A stretch of 64,000 nucleotides of DNA, taken from Centrapalus pauciflorus. Taxonomy: Eukaryota; Streptophyta; Magnoliopsida; Asterales; Asteraceae. Below are positions 11,607 through 23,841 of this stretch, piece by piece. Every line of letters begins with the position of its first letter. Positions within the stretch are counted from its first letter, which is position 1. A program made the position numbers and the translations under genes. Under the pieces are notes generated by a model. That model was not told the DNA's origin and made no database searches. It was given only the letters and a program-made list of their open reading frames with translations. The stretch spans positions 1 through 64,000 of the forward strand of contig JAANYP010006342.1 in NCBI GenBank assembly GCA_020465985.1. Reading direction: 5' to 3'.

Positions 11607-13440
11607 TATATAGTTAACAAAAATCTAATAAACTCAATTTTTTTATAATTATTTCATGTGTTTTCATAAATATTTATTCTTAAGTTTTTTTTTTTTAATT
11701 CAACTCGTGTAATACATCGATATATAATCACGATGTTATACATTTTACATGTCTTATGTCGATTTTTGTTAATTTACCTTTCATTGTGTTATATATTCAT
11801 GATAAATACATTTGTCTTGATTAATATTTTATGATAAAAAAATTGATTCAGAATAACGAAACGAATAAGATCAACTTAATTGTCAATTGATATATGATTC
11901 ACGATTTTTTAGTATGCATGCGTTATATATTTTGCTATTTTTTACATGTATTGTAAGATAAGAAAAAATAATTTAAACAAGTGGTCAATATTGAAAAAAA
12001 AAAACAATTATGGTTTTACAGTTTTATCAATTTGTTCTCTCAACATTATTTATTATTATTATATTCATTATGTTATTTTTTGTTATTAAAACTATGAAAT
12101 TTATTACCAGTAACATTTCGTTCAGGTTCAAAAAAATAATGTTACATTTTAGTTTAAAATTCATGTTAAAAAAACCATTATGTTTTCAGTTTTTATAAGT
12201 TTGGTTCCTAATACGTTTTATTGTATTAGAAAAATCAAATTGATAAAATAATTTAACAAATCCAATTAAACTCAATGCTTAAACATGTGGATTTTATAAT
12301 GGATTCCGTATAAGAAAGGTTGTCCCTGATAAAAAAAAATGAATACATAATAGTTTTTTCAATATAATCTTAAACTAAAATATGATTTCATTTTTTTTAA
12401 CATGGACGGTAGGTTACCGGTAATGAATTTCACAATTTTAAAAAAGAAAAAATAACATAATGACTCAAATATCAAAAATAAAGTTGAGAGACCAAATTGA
12501 TAAAATTGTAAACACATGATAGTTTTTTTTCAATATTACCAATTAAACGAACGAGCTAGTGAGAGCATCTGAGGATGTACTAGGATAAGCTAGTTGATAC
12601 ATGCAACAAATACAGCACATTGTAAGTAATAGTAGTTTACCATATGATATAATAGATAACAGTGTTAAAAAATTAAAGCCAAAACTTATTTATATATTAC
12701 TGTATTTACATGAATATAAAAATGATCGTTATTGAATAGTTTGTAGCCACACCATGCATATATCATCCAAAGTAAAGTGATCGATGTCAATTATGGGTTT
12801 TGCATATGTTTTATTCAAAGAACAAATGTGTGATATCTTCAATAAGAGACTAACCTTGTGTTTTTGTTTTAAATGAAAAAATAAGGCGAAGGAAAGAAAT
12901 GATCCGAGTGGATGAAAGAAGGGGAGAGAATGATTGTGAACATAAAACACCATTTCACATATGAGGAGTCTCATTCTTCTATTCATCGTCAACAGTTTTT
13001 TTTCTTCGATTTCATCATTTGATAACACATCATGATCGAAGAGTAGATAGTTTTTGTAAGGAATGGTTCGATTGTTATGTAAAAGTTTTTATCAACAAAT
13101 TACAAATAAATAGATTGGATAAGTTGTATATAGATTAGGGCATCACTGTTTAAGAAAACAACATTATATTGCAAAATGAATTTCAAATTTGATCGAAATT
13201 AATATCCCCTCAGAAGTTTATGACTTTGTGGCATGCCAAACACATGTTGTCGACCCCAACACTTCTTCATATATAGATCAAAGATGTACATTACACAAAA
13301 ATAGCAATCATATGTAATTACTTTTTCAAAAATAAAATGTGTGGGTTGGAGTGTCAATGAAGGATGTTTATGATTGTATTTTGTTGAGGGTGTTGAAATT
13401 ACCATATTACCCCTGGTAAATAGTAATTCTCATACTTCCA
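11607..13440. other. AT-rich intergenic DNA, no supported gene
   Basis: Several ORFs of 60-100 codons occur, but none shows a recognisable domain, and base composition does not differ from the surroundings. Confidence 0.5.
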
Positions 13441-13442
13441 AC

Positions 13443-13770
13443 TTAGGTTGTGTTTGGTAGAAATAATAAAAGAAAAATGAAATGATGATAAAATCAATGG
13501 TTTTTTGGACCATGAAATTTGAAAATACAATAACAATATGCGTGTTGCAATTCTCTTTCCTCAATTTTAGCAGCAATTCTCTATCCTCAATTTTAGTATC
13601 TACTTAATTCTCCATCATTGTTAGAGAAATGAAAAAAATTGAATTTTAACATATATATTGATACAACTTGAGAATTTATAGAAAAATTATATATACAATT
13701 CAAATCTCCTAACTAATAAATTGTTTTCATTTTCTTTTTTTCCATTCTCTTTTATCAAAACATTAACCTA
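13443..13770. mobile_element. Possible MITE with weak inverted ends
   Basis: The left end reads TTAGGTTGTGTTTGGTAGAA and the right end, inverted, TTAGGTTAATGTTTTGATAA. The GTGTTTGG type of end is common in plant MITEs. No convincing target duplication. Confidence 0.35.
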
Positions 13771-14561
13771 AAGTTTTGACAGGAGATAGAGAGAGGAGGG
13801 GTGGGGGACTGGGGGAATAGATGAGGAATTATGTATGTGATGCACTTCCACATGCTGGGATTGAAAAAGGAAATGATGCACAATCATTTTTAAAGTGTTG
13901 AGGCACATGCCTATGTAACTATGCAAACCATCACTTTTTTCTCCACCCACATCAATTTTAATTCTCATCCAAAAACTTTGGTTTCATTTATTTATTATAA
14001 ATTTGTTACTCATATATTTGCACGACACACACTTATTTTAGGTGAAGTTGACACATTTTAGAAATGGAATGGATGGAGGTGCTTGAGTATAATATAAATA
14101 CGTTAAGGCGATGATTATGCGTTTAATACTCGTTACCAGTTTTGGAAACTAACTTTTAAACGATTATACCATTATATTTCAAACTCGTCAACTAACTTTT
14201 AAAATTATAACATCAAACTTCTAAACTCGTTTTACATGTAATTGTCTATTGGAGACCCATATGTCAAAATATTTCAATAGGATAATTCCAACTCATTTTT
14301 AATAAAATATTCAATCAAATAAGAAAAATACATATACGTATTCATTTTTATGGTTGTTACATGTCCCCAAGCCATAGGTTCGACCATGGTTATTACATGA
14401 CAACATGATGTACTTTAGAATAAATTCACATTTCATATGATGAACTTTATTTTTTTATGTAAATATATAACATACTTTAAAATTTAATGACAAATCTGAA
14501 TTTTTAAGTGATAAAATGTCAAAATTAGTCAAAAGTGTAATTAATAATCAACAATTACTGT

Positions 14562-14680
14562 CTCCATAGAGTGGTTTAATGGTTAAGCATTTCATTTCTT
14601 CAACTAAGGTATTGAGTACGAGACAAACTTCAACTCCATGGCAAATAAATATCCACCAATTACCTTTTTAAGATTTCTTT
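14562..14680 (+). mobile_element. Possible old SINE with tRNA-like head
   Basis: GTGGTTTAATGGTTAAGC resembles a pol III A-box region and, about 30 bases on, GGTATTGAGTACGAG could be a decayed B box. Tail and duplications are not clear. Confidence 0.3.
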
Positions 14681-15269
14681 AATATATATTACCTTATTAT
14701 AAAACAAAACAATGCTTATTGTTTGAAATAAAAGTTAACCTATGACGCATTCTATTTGTTATATAACTGATCCATAATGATAATGGTTAATATTGGAAAA
14801 ACCCTATTAACATTTATCATTTTCATGATTTAGTTCCTAATTATTTTTTCGATTGTATAAGTTTCTAAACTATTTCGTCTTATTAAGAGTAAATATTTTT
14901 TTACTAACTTGCGGATGAGTCGGTAAAACACAATCATTAAAAACACTTGGTTTAAGGATTAATCGCAAAATTGTGTAAAGATGGTGAGTTTTTTTTTTTT
15001 TGAAATAATTATAGTATAAGAGGTAGCATTCAAAATTTCAAATGTGGTGGTTTAGTTGGTTCCGATACAAATGAAAGTGATTAGTACATAATATTTTTTT
15101 TTCTTCGCTCATAACAATTTCATATAAATAGATTATTTTACTTTTATTATAAGAGAGTAAACTATAAATTTGATAAAAGTGATATAGAGATGGAATAGTT
15201 TATTTATATGAATTTTTTGTGTATTGAAAAATATTGTTGTTTATAAATCACCTCCTATAATTAAATAAA

Positions 15270-15594
15270 GGGTTAAGTGTCATTTTGACCATCCAACTTT
15301 TAATTTCTTTTATTCAGCCATTAAACTATTTTTTGTCTCGATTTAGCCACTAAACTATTTTTTGTTTACATATTTAGCCACTAAACTTTCTTTTTATTGA
15401 TTTAACCACTGAAAATTGTCCCGATTTGGTCACTAAACTATCATATTTGTATATCAATTTAGCCATTAGTTTTATTTGTATTTTCCAAAATAGAACATTA
15501 AACAAAAGTTCAGTGGTTAAATTCAGGACAAAAAATAGTTTAGTGACTAAATGTGACAAGTCTGAAAGTTGGATTGTTAAAATGGTACTTAATC
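15270..15594. mobile_element. Foldback MITE, Mutator-like, 9-bp target duplication
   Basis: Long inverted arms begin GGGTTAAGTGTCATTTTGAC and end in the inverted equivalent. Internal phrases such as TAGCCACTAAACTATTTTTT recur on both strands. The direct repeat TTAAATAAA flanks it at 15261-15269 and 15595-15603. The 9-bp length fits MULE-type elements. Confidence 0.75.
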
Positions 15595-15731
15595 TTAAAT
15601 AAAATATTATACTTTTAAATGGATTACATTAAAAATATCATGTTTTTACGGTTTATCGATTTTGGTCCCTCAAAATTATTTTTATCATTTTAGTCCACAT
15701 GTCAAAATTTTCTTATGAAACTTCAAATCTA

Positions 15732-16239
15732 TCTATCTATACTATTAAAAGAGTAACTATACTCATTTCTGGTGAAGCCACGTGTCGTCACCATGAATCG
15801 ACACGTGGCATTTATAGATTTTAAAAATTAAAAATAATAAATAAATTTAAATCAAATCTATCCAAATCTAATATAATCCACTTTTAAATTCAAATTCAAA
15901 TAAAATCAAAAAAAATCTAATACTCTACTAACTTATTAATTAAATCTATACAAATCTAAAATAATCTACTTTTAAATTCAAATCAAATCAAATCAAACAA
16001 AATCTAATAATCTACTAACTTATTAATTATAAGATAATATAATAAAAGTTTAAAAAACATATAAGAAAATAATTACTCTTCATATATATTTAAAATATAC
16101 AAAATTAATATGTTATAATAAATAATAATATCATCTTATATACTTTTGTTTAAAAAATAATATTTATATCATTTATCTTTTTATTTATTATATTTATATA
16201 TATTAAAAATATCCGCGTAATTCGCGGGTAATAAACTAG
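15732..16239 (+). mobile_element. Non-autonomous Helitron
   Basis: Head TCTATCTATACTATTAAAAG (the start may be 15728 because of the TCTA repeat), paired CACGTGTCG/CGACACGTGGCA near the 5' end, 3' hairpin CCGCGTAATTCGCGG and terminal CTAG at 16236-16239 followed by T. It is the same subfamily as the element at 11001. It interrupts an older repeat. Confidence 0.8.
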
Positions 16240-16843
16240 TGAAATATGCTACCAGTAAGTTGGTTGTCCATATTAAAAAATTTATCTGACATTTTAGTTT
16301 AATGTTTATTTAAGAAAAATCATGTTTTTAACATTATGTGGTGTATAAAAATTTTTAACCTTAACCCCATGTAGAATATACACTTTTAAGAAATCAATTC
16401 TACCAGATGTTAGTGATCATTTTAAATTTTGATTTAGTAACCACACTGATAAATTGATGAAAGATACGATGGTTAATTTCAACTTAAACAAAAACATGAT
16501 TTTATTTTATTAATGTGAATAATCAATTATCAATATCACAATTTTGATAGTAAAAATATAACGTGAGAACTAAAATAATAATAAAAAACATGAGCGATCA
16601 AAATGATGGTTTTATTGAATATAAACCTATTTTTTAATCGATTACATAAATTTGATTTCTACTATCATTTTGATGACAAATGGAGAGGAAACACGTTCTG
16701 GAAAAACACAAAGGAATAAAACAAATACATAAATGTCCAAGCACAAAATGAGAATAATGAAATTAATTATATAACCATTTTAGACATTAATTAACCTTTC
16801 CCATGTTACCACCATTTGTACAGATTATTTCAATTATACGGAA

Positions 16844-18026
16844 CTAGGTTAATACCCATGTATAACATGGATTGATATAAAAAATTGGTTATACATTTAA
16901 AATTTATAAAGAGGTGTAATCCCTTAAGACTCTTTAATATTTTTTAAATTAAATACAATAAAACCAATAAAAAGATGACAAAATCATTGAGTCAATGGTA
17001 AAAATGATGGCTCTAAGTCAATGTTTACTTCAAAAAAAGACGGTGAATATGTGATTCAAAATATTTGAATTATGATTTAAAATATAGTATTTTTATGGTT
17101 CTTACATATGTAAGTTAATTCAATTATTATCTTCTTATTATTAATTCAAAAAATTTGATTATTCATTCTGTTTTATTTGTTGTTACGCCATCATCAAACC
17201 TATAGAAATCAACAAAATAATAATTTATACTTTTTACTTTTATGAATTATATATTTTAAATTGTATAACTTTATTAGAGACTTTAAATAAGACCGTATAT
17301 GAGTTTTCTTATTGATGATGTTTAATTAATAATAAAAGTTTTATTGCCAAAGTGATTAAAACTTGATATAACAATTCCAGAGTCAACAGAAAATATAAAT
17401 CGTTAATTAAGATTGTTTGAAATTAATTTATTTTAAAAGATAAATTTGGCAACATTTAGTTTTGAAGTTTTAGAAAATATTAGTACATTTTATTATAGAA
17501 AATACATTTGAAATTTGAATGATTATTTTTTTATATGTATCAAAATTTCATACTTAACATATAAAGAATTAATAACAAAATATTTTTCAAATTTATTGTT
17601 TAATAAGGTATGCAATTATTATTTCGAAAAATTATATATTCTTTCAGACATTTATAATTTTTATTGATCTTTTAAAAATTTTTATTTTAAATTTAAATTT
17701 TTTATTTTACTAAGTGTTTTAAATTTATTTTTTCTTTGGAATATTTAAACTTGAGTTTATTATCTTGTAGATTTTTAAAAAAAATTTATTTTAGCTTGTT
17801 AATTTGAATAATTTTATTTAAGTATTAATTATAGTTTCAATTAGTTTAGGAAACAAAAATAATAAGTTTCAAAAGTTCAAATTAAATGAATTAAATCATA
17901 TCCATGTTACTAAAATTAGTGTAACTTTTAATTTTGGAAAAAGAGCGGGAAAATGAAAAAGTAGGGTATTAAGAGGATGACACGTGCCAAGAATTGTCCT
18001 CATTTATTATAATATATAGATATAGA
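16844..18026 (-). mobile_element. Minus-strand non-autonomous Helitron
   Basis: The minus-strand head TCTATATCTATATATTATAA begins at 18026 after an A and is followed by GGCACGTGTCATCC and TTTTCCCGCTC, matching heads elsewhere in the window. The 3' end has hairpin-forming ATCCATGTTATACATGGGT before CTAG at 16844, followed by T. The interior is AT-rich without genes. Confidence 0.75.
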
Positions 18027-19480
18027 TGTCATTAAAATTACATAGCAAATAATTAATATAAATTTTTTTAATGCTTCAGATATAGTAAAATAGTATTTTA
18101 TACGTGCAATGTCTGAATTGTTCAGTTTAATAACTTTGTAATTTTGTTGTACTTCTTTATAATAATATAATGCATGTTTGTATTTTATCAAAAACATTAT
18201 AATTTTTTGTATTTCTTTTTATTGTGGACATGTGATCTGACAGCCAAGATTTATTACGTTTACTTTCCGGCGACAACAATGGGTAGTCATAATAAATAAT
18301 ACTTGAATCATAAGAATATTGTTACAAACACTTGTTAACATATATAAATGCTAATATGTATTTTTTTATTTACAATGAATTATTTATATACAATGTATTT
18401 CATTCCTATATATGTATGTATGTGTAACATGTTAATTATTTACTATAATTTATAATATTTATAAGAAATCAATTGAGCTACAGATTGATTAATACGTAGG
18501 TGATCGAACACTTCTTAAAAATGACTTTTCTGCTTAGAAACCAATAATTATTTTTTGTGCATTCAACGAGCTACATAATAGAGAGTTAAACATAATAAAA
18601 TAATAAATTTTCGTTAAGATTGTTTGTTTGAAAATTTCAATACATTATTAAATTTAAATTCCAAATATGAATTACAACTTTGTCCGTTACCTAGAAATTT
18701 AAAAAATGGATCTCGTCACGTCTACATGCTTCAAAGCTCAAACTTCAAAGTCATAGGGGCATAAAAAGTCATCAAGTTTTATTTTATTATTATTATTTTT
18801 TTTTTCCAGCTTTCAATTTAGTTGTTGAAATTTCAAAACTTGAGTGAGTGTGATACATGATTGCCTCAAAATTCAAAATTTTAACGTGTCCTTTTCACAA
18901 GCCCAATAATTTTTTTTTTTTTAAATTAATTTCTAATCCATGATTTAATATTTATAATTTCTTTTAAAGATATATAAAACAATCGTACGTAGCTAATGAA
19001 TAATTTTAATAATGTATTTAATAAAAATATCTACATGTTTATGGTAAATGTTTTTAAATCCAATAACTAAAACGTGTTAGAGAATAGAGAAACATAAATG
19101 AACTTGAGAATTTATCTAGATGATCTTGAGATCATGACAATTCACTTTCTGATAACAACAATTTACTCTAATCAGATATTATATTTTGTTATGAGATAAT
19201 ATATAAGAAAATACGTTAGACTTTAAATGATAGTAATTCGTTTTGTGTATACAATATGATTTCCCAACAAAATCAAGTTGATACGATAAGTTAATATCTC
19301 AAATAACCGCTAAATAACAGTTAGCATTGTTGTCTTAACAACAACCAAAGCTGCACAACAGTAGCAACACTAGCTTAACAGTGTCAAAACTGTGAAACTT
19401 TTCATTGCTGCATATAAAGTTAACATATCAAAAAATAAATTTTTGAATCAAACCTTTTTTGAAATTCGTATTTGTTTCGA
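18027..19480. other. AT-rich intergenic DNA
   Basis: No gene or clear element seen. Confidence 0.5.
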
Positions 19481-19485
19481 AGCAC

Positions 19486-19575
19486 TGTCCCAAGCCCCGC
19501 AAGGGGCGGCTCAGCGGAACCACCGCCAGGGGCTGCGCCCCTTGGACCCCGTTAGGGGGTGCAGCCTCCTTTGCC
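19486..19575. other. GC-rich patch with three consecutive stem-loops
   Basis: Within AT-rich DNA, three hairpins follow each other: CCCCGCAAGGGG, CCAGGGGCTGCGCCCCTTGG and ACCCCGTTAGGGGGT. The chance ORFs crossing it on both strands have no recognisable domain. Similar GGGGCxxxGCCCC phrases occur in plant transposon remnants, so a repeat fragment is likely. I could not place its borders. Confidence 0.6.
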
Positions 19576-19619
19576 TCCTGTTTTAATGCCAGAGTGTTGA
19601 CTTTGACCAAAATTATACG

Positions 19620-22600
19620 AGTGTGCACTTCACATCATCATATTCTATCTAGTTTAAACCAAAATCATAAAAAAGTCAATGAGTTACACTAAAATAATAA
19701 CAAAACACTATAAATATTACATTTTGTATTAGTTTAAAAACTAGAAATTATAAATGACAATAGTAAAAGAATACAAATGAATGAAGTTTTAACGGTTAAG
19801 TACGTGACAAGTGATAGTTTAATTATCCATTTATTAATATTTTATTAAATATTAACACCATTTTATTATTTTTTACAGTATTTTGTTTAAAATACTAGTA
19901 TTTTTTAAAAGACAACATTATACAAAAAATCAAAAGAGAATATGCAAAAACATACACGGATACCTACAAGTTGCAAATGTAAAAAAGAAAAGATAGATTT
20001 AAAGATCTTGTAGAAACACGCTATGAACTTTAATTTTAAATTCAAAATTAGGATACAAAAGACTAAAATAAAATTTTATATAAATCTTGATCAAATATAT
20101 TAAACAATTTTATTAACATAAATAAAATGACTATTTAAAAGTAATACCATAAAACAGATTAAAAATACATAAAAGAATAATTATTTTACATGTTTTCGTA
20201 ATAAAGTAATTCTAAAAAACTCAAGGAAAATGTTGTTATTATAGATAGTAAAACTCTCATAGTTTTATTTAAAACTTGTAAAGTAATCACACCATCTTAT
20301 CCAAATAAATAAATTCAGATTATCATTAATTCCGATAAAATTTAAAAATAACAATCACATTTACAGAAATAGTTGTTTTGCAATAAGAACAATATATAGA
20401 TTGGATACAGCTTTTGGATAACATTAAACGACTTTAGTGATGAAAAAAATAAATCAATTAATTTGATTTTTTAAAGTTAGCAAATATATGACCGGTAAAA
20501 TTGTTTAAAAACAAAATAAAATCTTGCAAAAAAATTAAATTAAAATAGAAAAATAAAGATAAATATAACGTAATTAAAGATACATACATCATTCCTTCGT
20601 TTGATCACAGCCATGTGATTCCAATCTTCCATTATGGGTTAAGTTTTGCTACAAAGTCTTCAATTTTATTTTTGAAAAAGTACTACTTTTGCAACATTAA
20701 ATGTATAAATAATTAATTCCCAGTGAATTCACAATAAATTAAATCATAAAACGGTGTTATTAAAGACCGTAAACTTAAAGAGCGTATGTTTCAAAATTCA
20801 AACCCACAAAAGGGATTAATGTTGAATGCTTCTATCTAGCCTTTTAATAAAATGATAGTAACATCATAGCATATATGGAATTTCATAAAGAAAATAAAAG
20901 TATGAATAAAATGATATTTTTTACTAGTGTGTCTAATATGTCTCATAAAAATTAGGATTTTTTTCTGCATAAAGAACCCAAAAATTATTTATTTTTTCAA
21001 TTAAGTCTTTCAATCATTTAATGCGTTACAAATTTCTCAAGTGATAAGAAATCATGAATTTGTTATATATCAAGTTGCAACCGGTTGTCATTTTATCTGA
21101 CATCCACGTGACAAATTTTGCTTACGTGTCACACCCATGTGGCAAAAACAATTGTTTTTCATTCTAAAAAGATAAAATAATTATAAATATAATACAAATA
21201 AAATAAAGGCAAAAATTATTTTCATCCTCACTGACCCCTCTCTCACTGACTATGTTCGCACCCCTCTTTGACGACTCCATCTCCCTTACCGATTAGTAAT
21301 TGTACCCCCTCCTCGATCTCTCGTTGATGATTGCACATCCTCCACGCTCTCTCACCTATTTAAATATGTCTCCATTTTCGATCTGCGTTAGAACAAAGAA
21401 AAGGTTATCCAATGTTTTAGACATGTGTTTGGTTTCATAGACGTTGAAACTTGCTTGTTCGTATGAGGTTCCAATCTGGGATTGGTTCTTTAATTTAAAT
21501 TTGAGGTTTTGAAAATTGTTATTGTTCGCTCATTTAAGGTTTTGTGTGTATAAGGATTTTTGAAACAATTCTTGTTTGCTCATGTAAGGTTTTGTGTGTG
21601 TTATGGTAAATCGTTCTTGTTTGTTCAAGTTTTAGGTTTGAACAAGTTTCATATACGATTTTGATTTGTGTTCTTATTAATGGTGTATTTTTCTTCAAGA
21701 TGGTATGTTCTAGGTAAAAATGAGAATGTTTTTCAGGTTTGTGTCATCATTTGGGTTGGTGTTCTTATGAACCGTGTGTTTGCTATTTAAGATGATGATA
21801 TGTTACTTATTTGTGTTCATCTTCATATAAAGGGATCTTGAAAATCATTATATGTTCATGTGTCCTTGAAGATGATGATTATGCATTTTTTTTTAAAGAT
21901 GATGACTGTTCATGTGAAAATGATTTAACTTTTGAATATGACCAGTCAGAAGGGAAGGGGTTTTTGCCAAATAACAATAATAATAAATTTTACGATAAAA
22001 AATAGTTTTAAAAAGCAAAATGAAAAATCCATGCCATTAAAATAATAGTTATAATAAACCATTTTAATGATTTTGTTGGTTGAAGTTTTTTGAAACCAAA
22101 ATAAAACTCAAGGGAATTAATCGAGAAAACACAACCTTGTTACATATAAAAATTATCAATATTTTTATAGGATGTTATTATTGGTATAAAACTTTAAAAA
22201 AATATTATAATTAAAGATAACAAAATAACTTATGAGTATTTAAAAAAAATGTGTGCATTTAACAATAAGTTTTTGGGAGTTTTTAGGAGATTCAACTTTT
22301 GATTTTTAGAAGCTCAAGCTCAAAAACTTCGTTTGATTGTTAAAAACTTAAACTTTTTATTCGGATTTGAAAGTTCTTCTATGAGAAGCTATCTGATGTA
22401 GCTTTTAAATAATTATAAACTACAACTTTTAATTAAAATCAATGTCTTTTTATGTCATTTAATAATAAAAAATTTCAGCTACAACTATTCCTATCAAACA
22501 CATTTATAAAAACAAAAAACTTTTATCTTTATTAAAAAGATACAACTCGCAAAAACTCCAATTCACAGCTTCAACTAGTTGTGCCAAACATATCCAGCAT

Positions 22601-23300
22601 GTTTGATGCACAAGTTATGAGAACTTAAAATTATAGTTTCAAAAAATTTCAGCTATTTTTTATACGTAAACTATGTTTGAATGATTTTTCTTTCAGAAAT
22701 TTACTAAAACCATAATCTCTTAAAACATAAGATAATATATTGTTAGAATTAGTTTGAACTTATGAAAAAAAAAAGTTTATCGAAAGAACATTAAAAAGTT
22801 ATAATTTGGTTTACATGTACTATGTCATTTTATATTTTTAGATTCAGCTCAATCTCGAGTTTTAACTTCAATTATTTTACCAAACATAAGAGTTGTAGTT
22901 ACCAAAAGCTCAAGTTTCAACTCTAGTTCTAACTAGTTTTGGTTATTGCTATTAGTAATAGTTTTTTTGTTACGTTGATCAATATAAATTAAAACGATAT
23001 TTTTTATGGTAATTAACCTAAATAAAATACAAACAACCTGAGGCAGATTTCTGAATTATGCTTCATCATGTTCTTACCTTAAATTTACACTTCAGGTCCA
23101 ATAGTTTATCTGTATTACCAAATTTACCATCAAATCCCGTTTTATTCTCAGCGGTTTTTATCTTCATACGGCACCTCGCGCCACCACTGCCTGCTTGAAA
23201 AATTCAAAATCTCCATTTCTGGCATCAATTCGACCAACAAAATAAAGAAATTATTGTGGGTTTTATTATTCTTCTTTTTTTATTTTTTCAAATTTATAAT
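19620..23300. other. AT-rich intergenic DNA with repeat-like fragments
   Basis: No gene supported. From about 21210 to 21800 the sequence is less AT-rich, with a C/T-rich stretch (CTCTCTCACTGAC) and two similar phrases around AAGGTTTTGTGTGT. It looks like an untranslated leader or old transposon head. 22240-22950 carries decayed GTTTGAT/CAAAC-type MITE ends. Confidence 0.4.
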
Positions 23301-23841
23301 TATGAATTCAGGAACAGCCACGACAGGCTTTTCTTAAAGCTTCTTTTTTTTCAACGGAGATTTTTGTTTCTCTGCGATTAATTCATCTATCTATCTATGG
23401 TTTGATTTTGGGGACAAACCTGAGCAAAATACATCGATCGTCGTTTTAATCTTGTAACTCGTGCTTTTCTAGACTGTAGAAAGACGAACACCCATCGATT
23501 TTTGCGTAAAACCCACTTCCACTCTCTTGAATTTCGGTTTTCAATACGTCTTTTCTTCCTTCAAATCAGGAAAATCAAGGGGAATCTCCAGTTGTTTAGA
23601 TTGGGTTTTGTAGCAGAGAGTTGGAGACATTTGAATCTCGAAATTGATTTGCGAAATTGCGGTCGTTGTTTGTTTATTTTTGATTATTAATCTGGATTCG
23701 ATTAGGGTTTAAAGGTGTTTTTCAACAATGTCGTTATCAACGGCATTGTTCGAATTCTGAACCGTTATGATTTTAGTTTATTCGTTTATTTAGGGGTTTT
23801 TGAATTCAATTAGAGAGTGTGGTATTGTAAATTCGGAAAAT

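Noticed and set aside
12729..13028. 99-aa minus-strand ORF
   Set aside because: No recognisable domain, composition like the surroundings, no supporting start or TATA context. Likely chance.
19392..19692. Overlapping ORFs on both strands around the GC-rich patch
   Set aside because: They depend on the low stop-codon density of the GC-rich hairpins; no protein family recognised.
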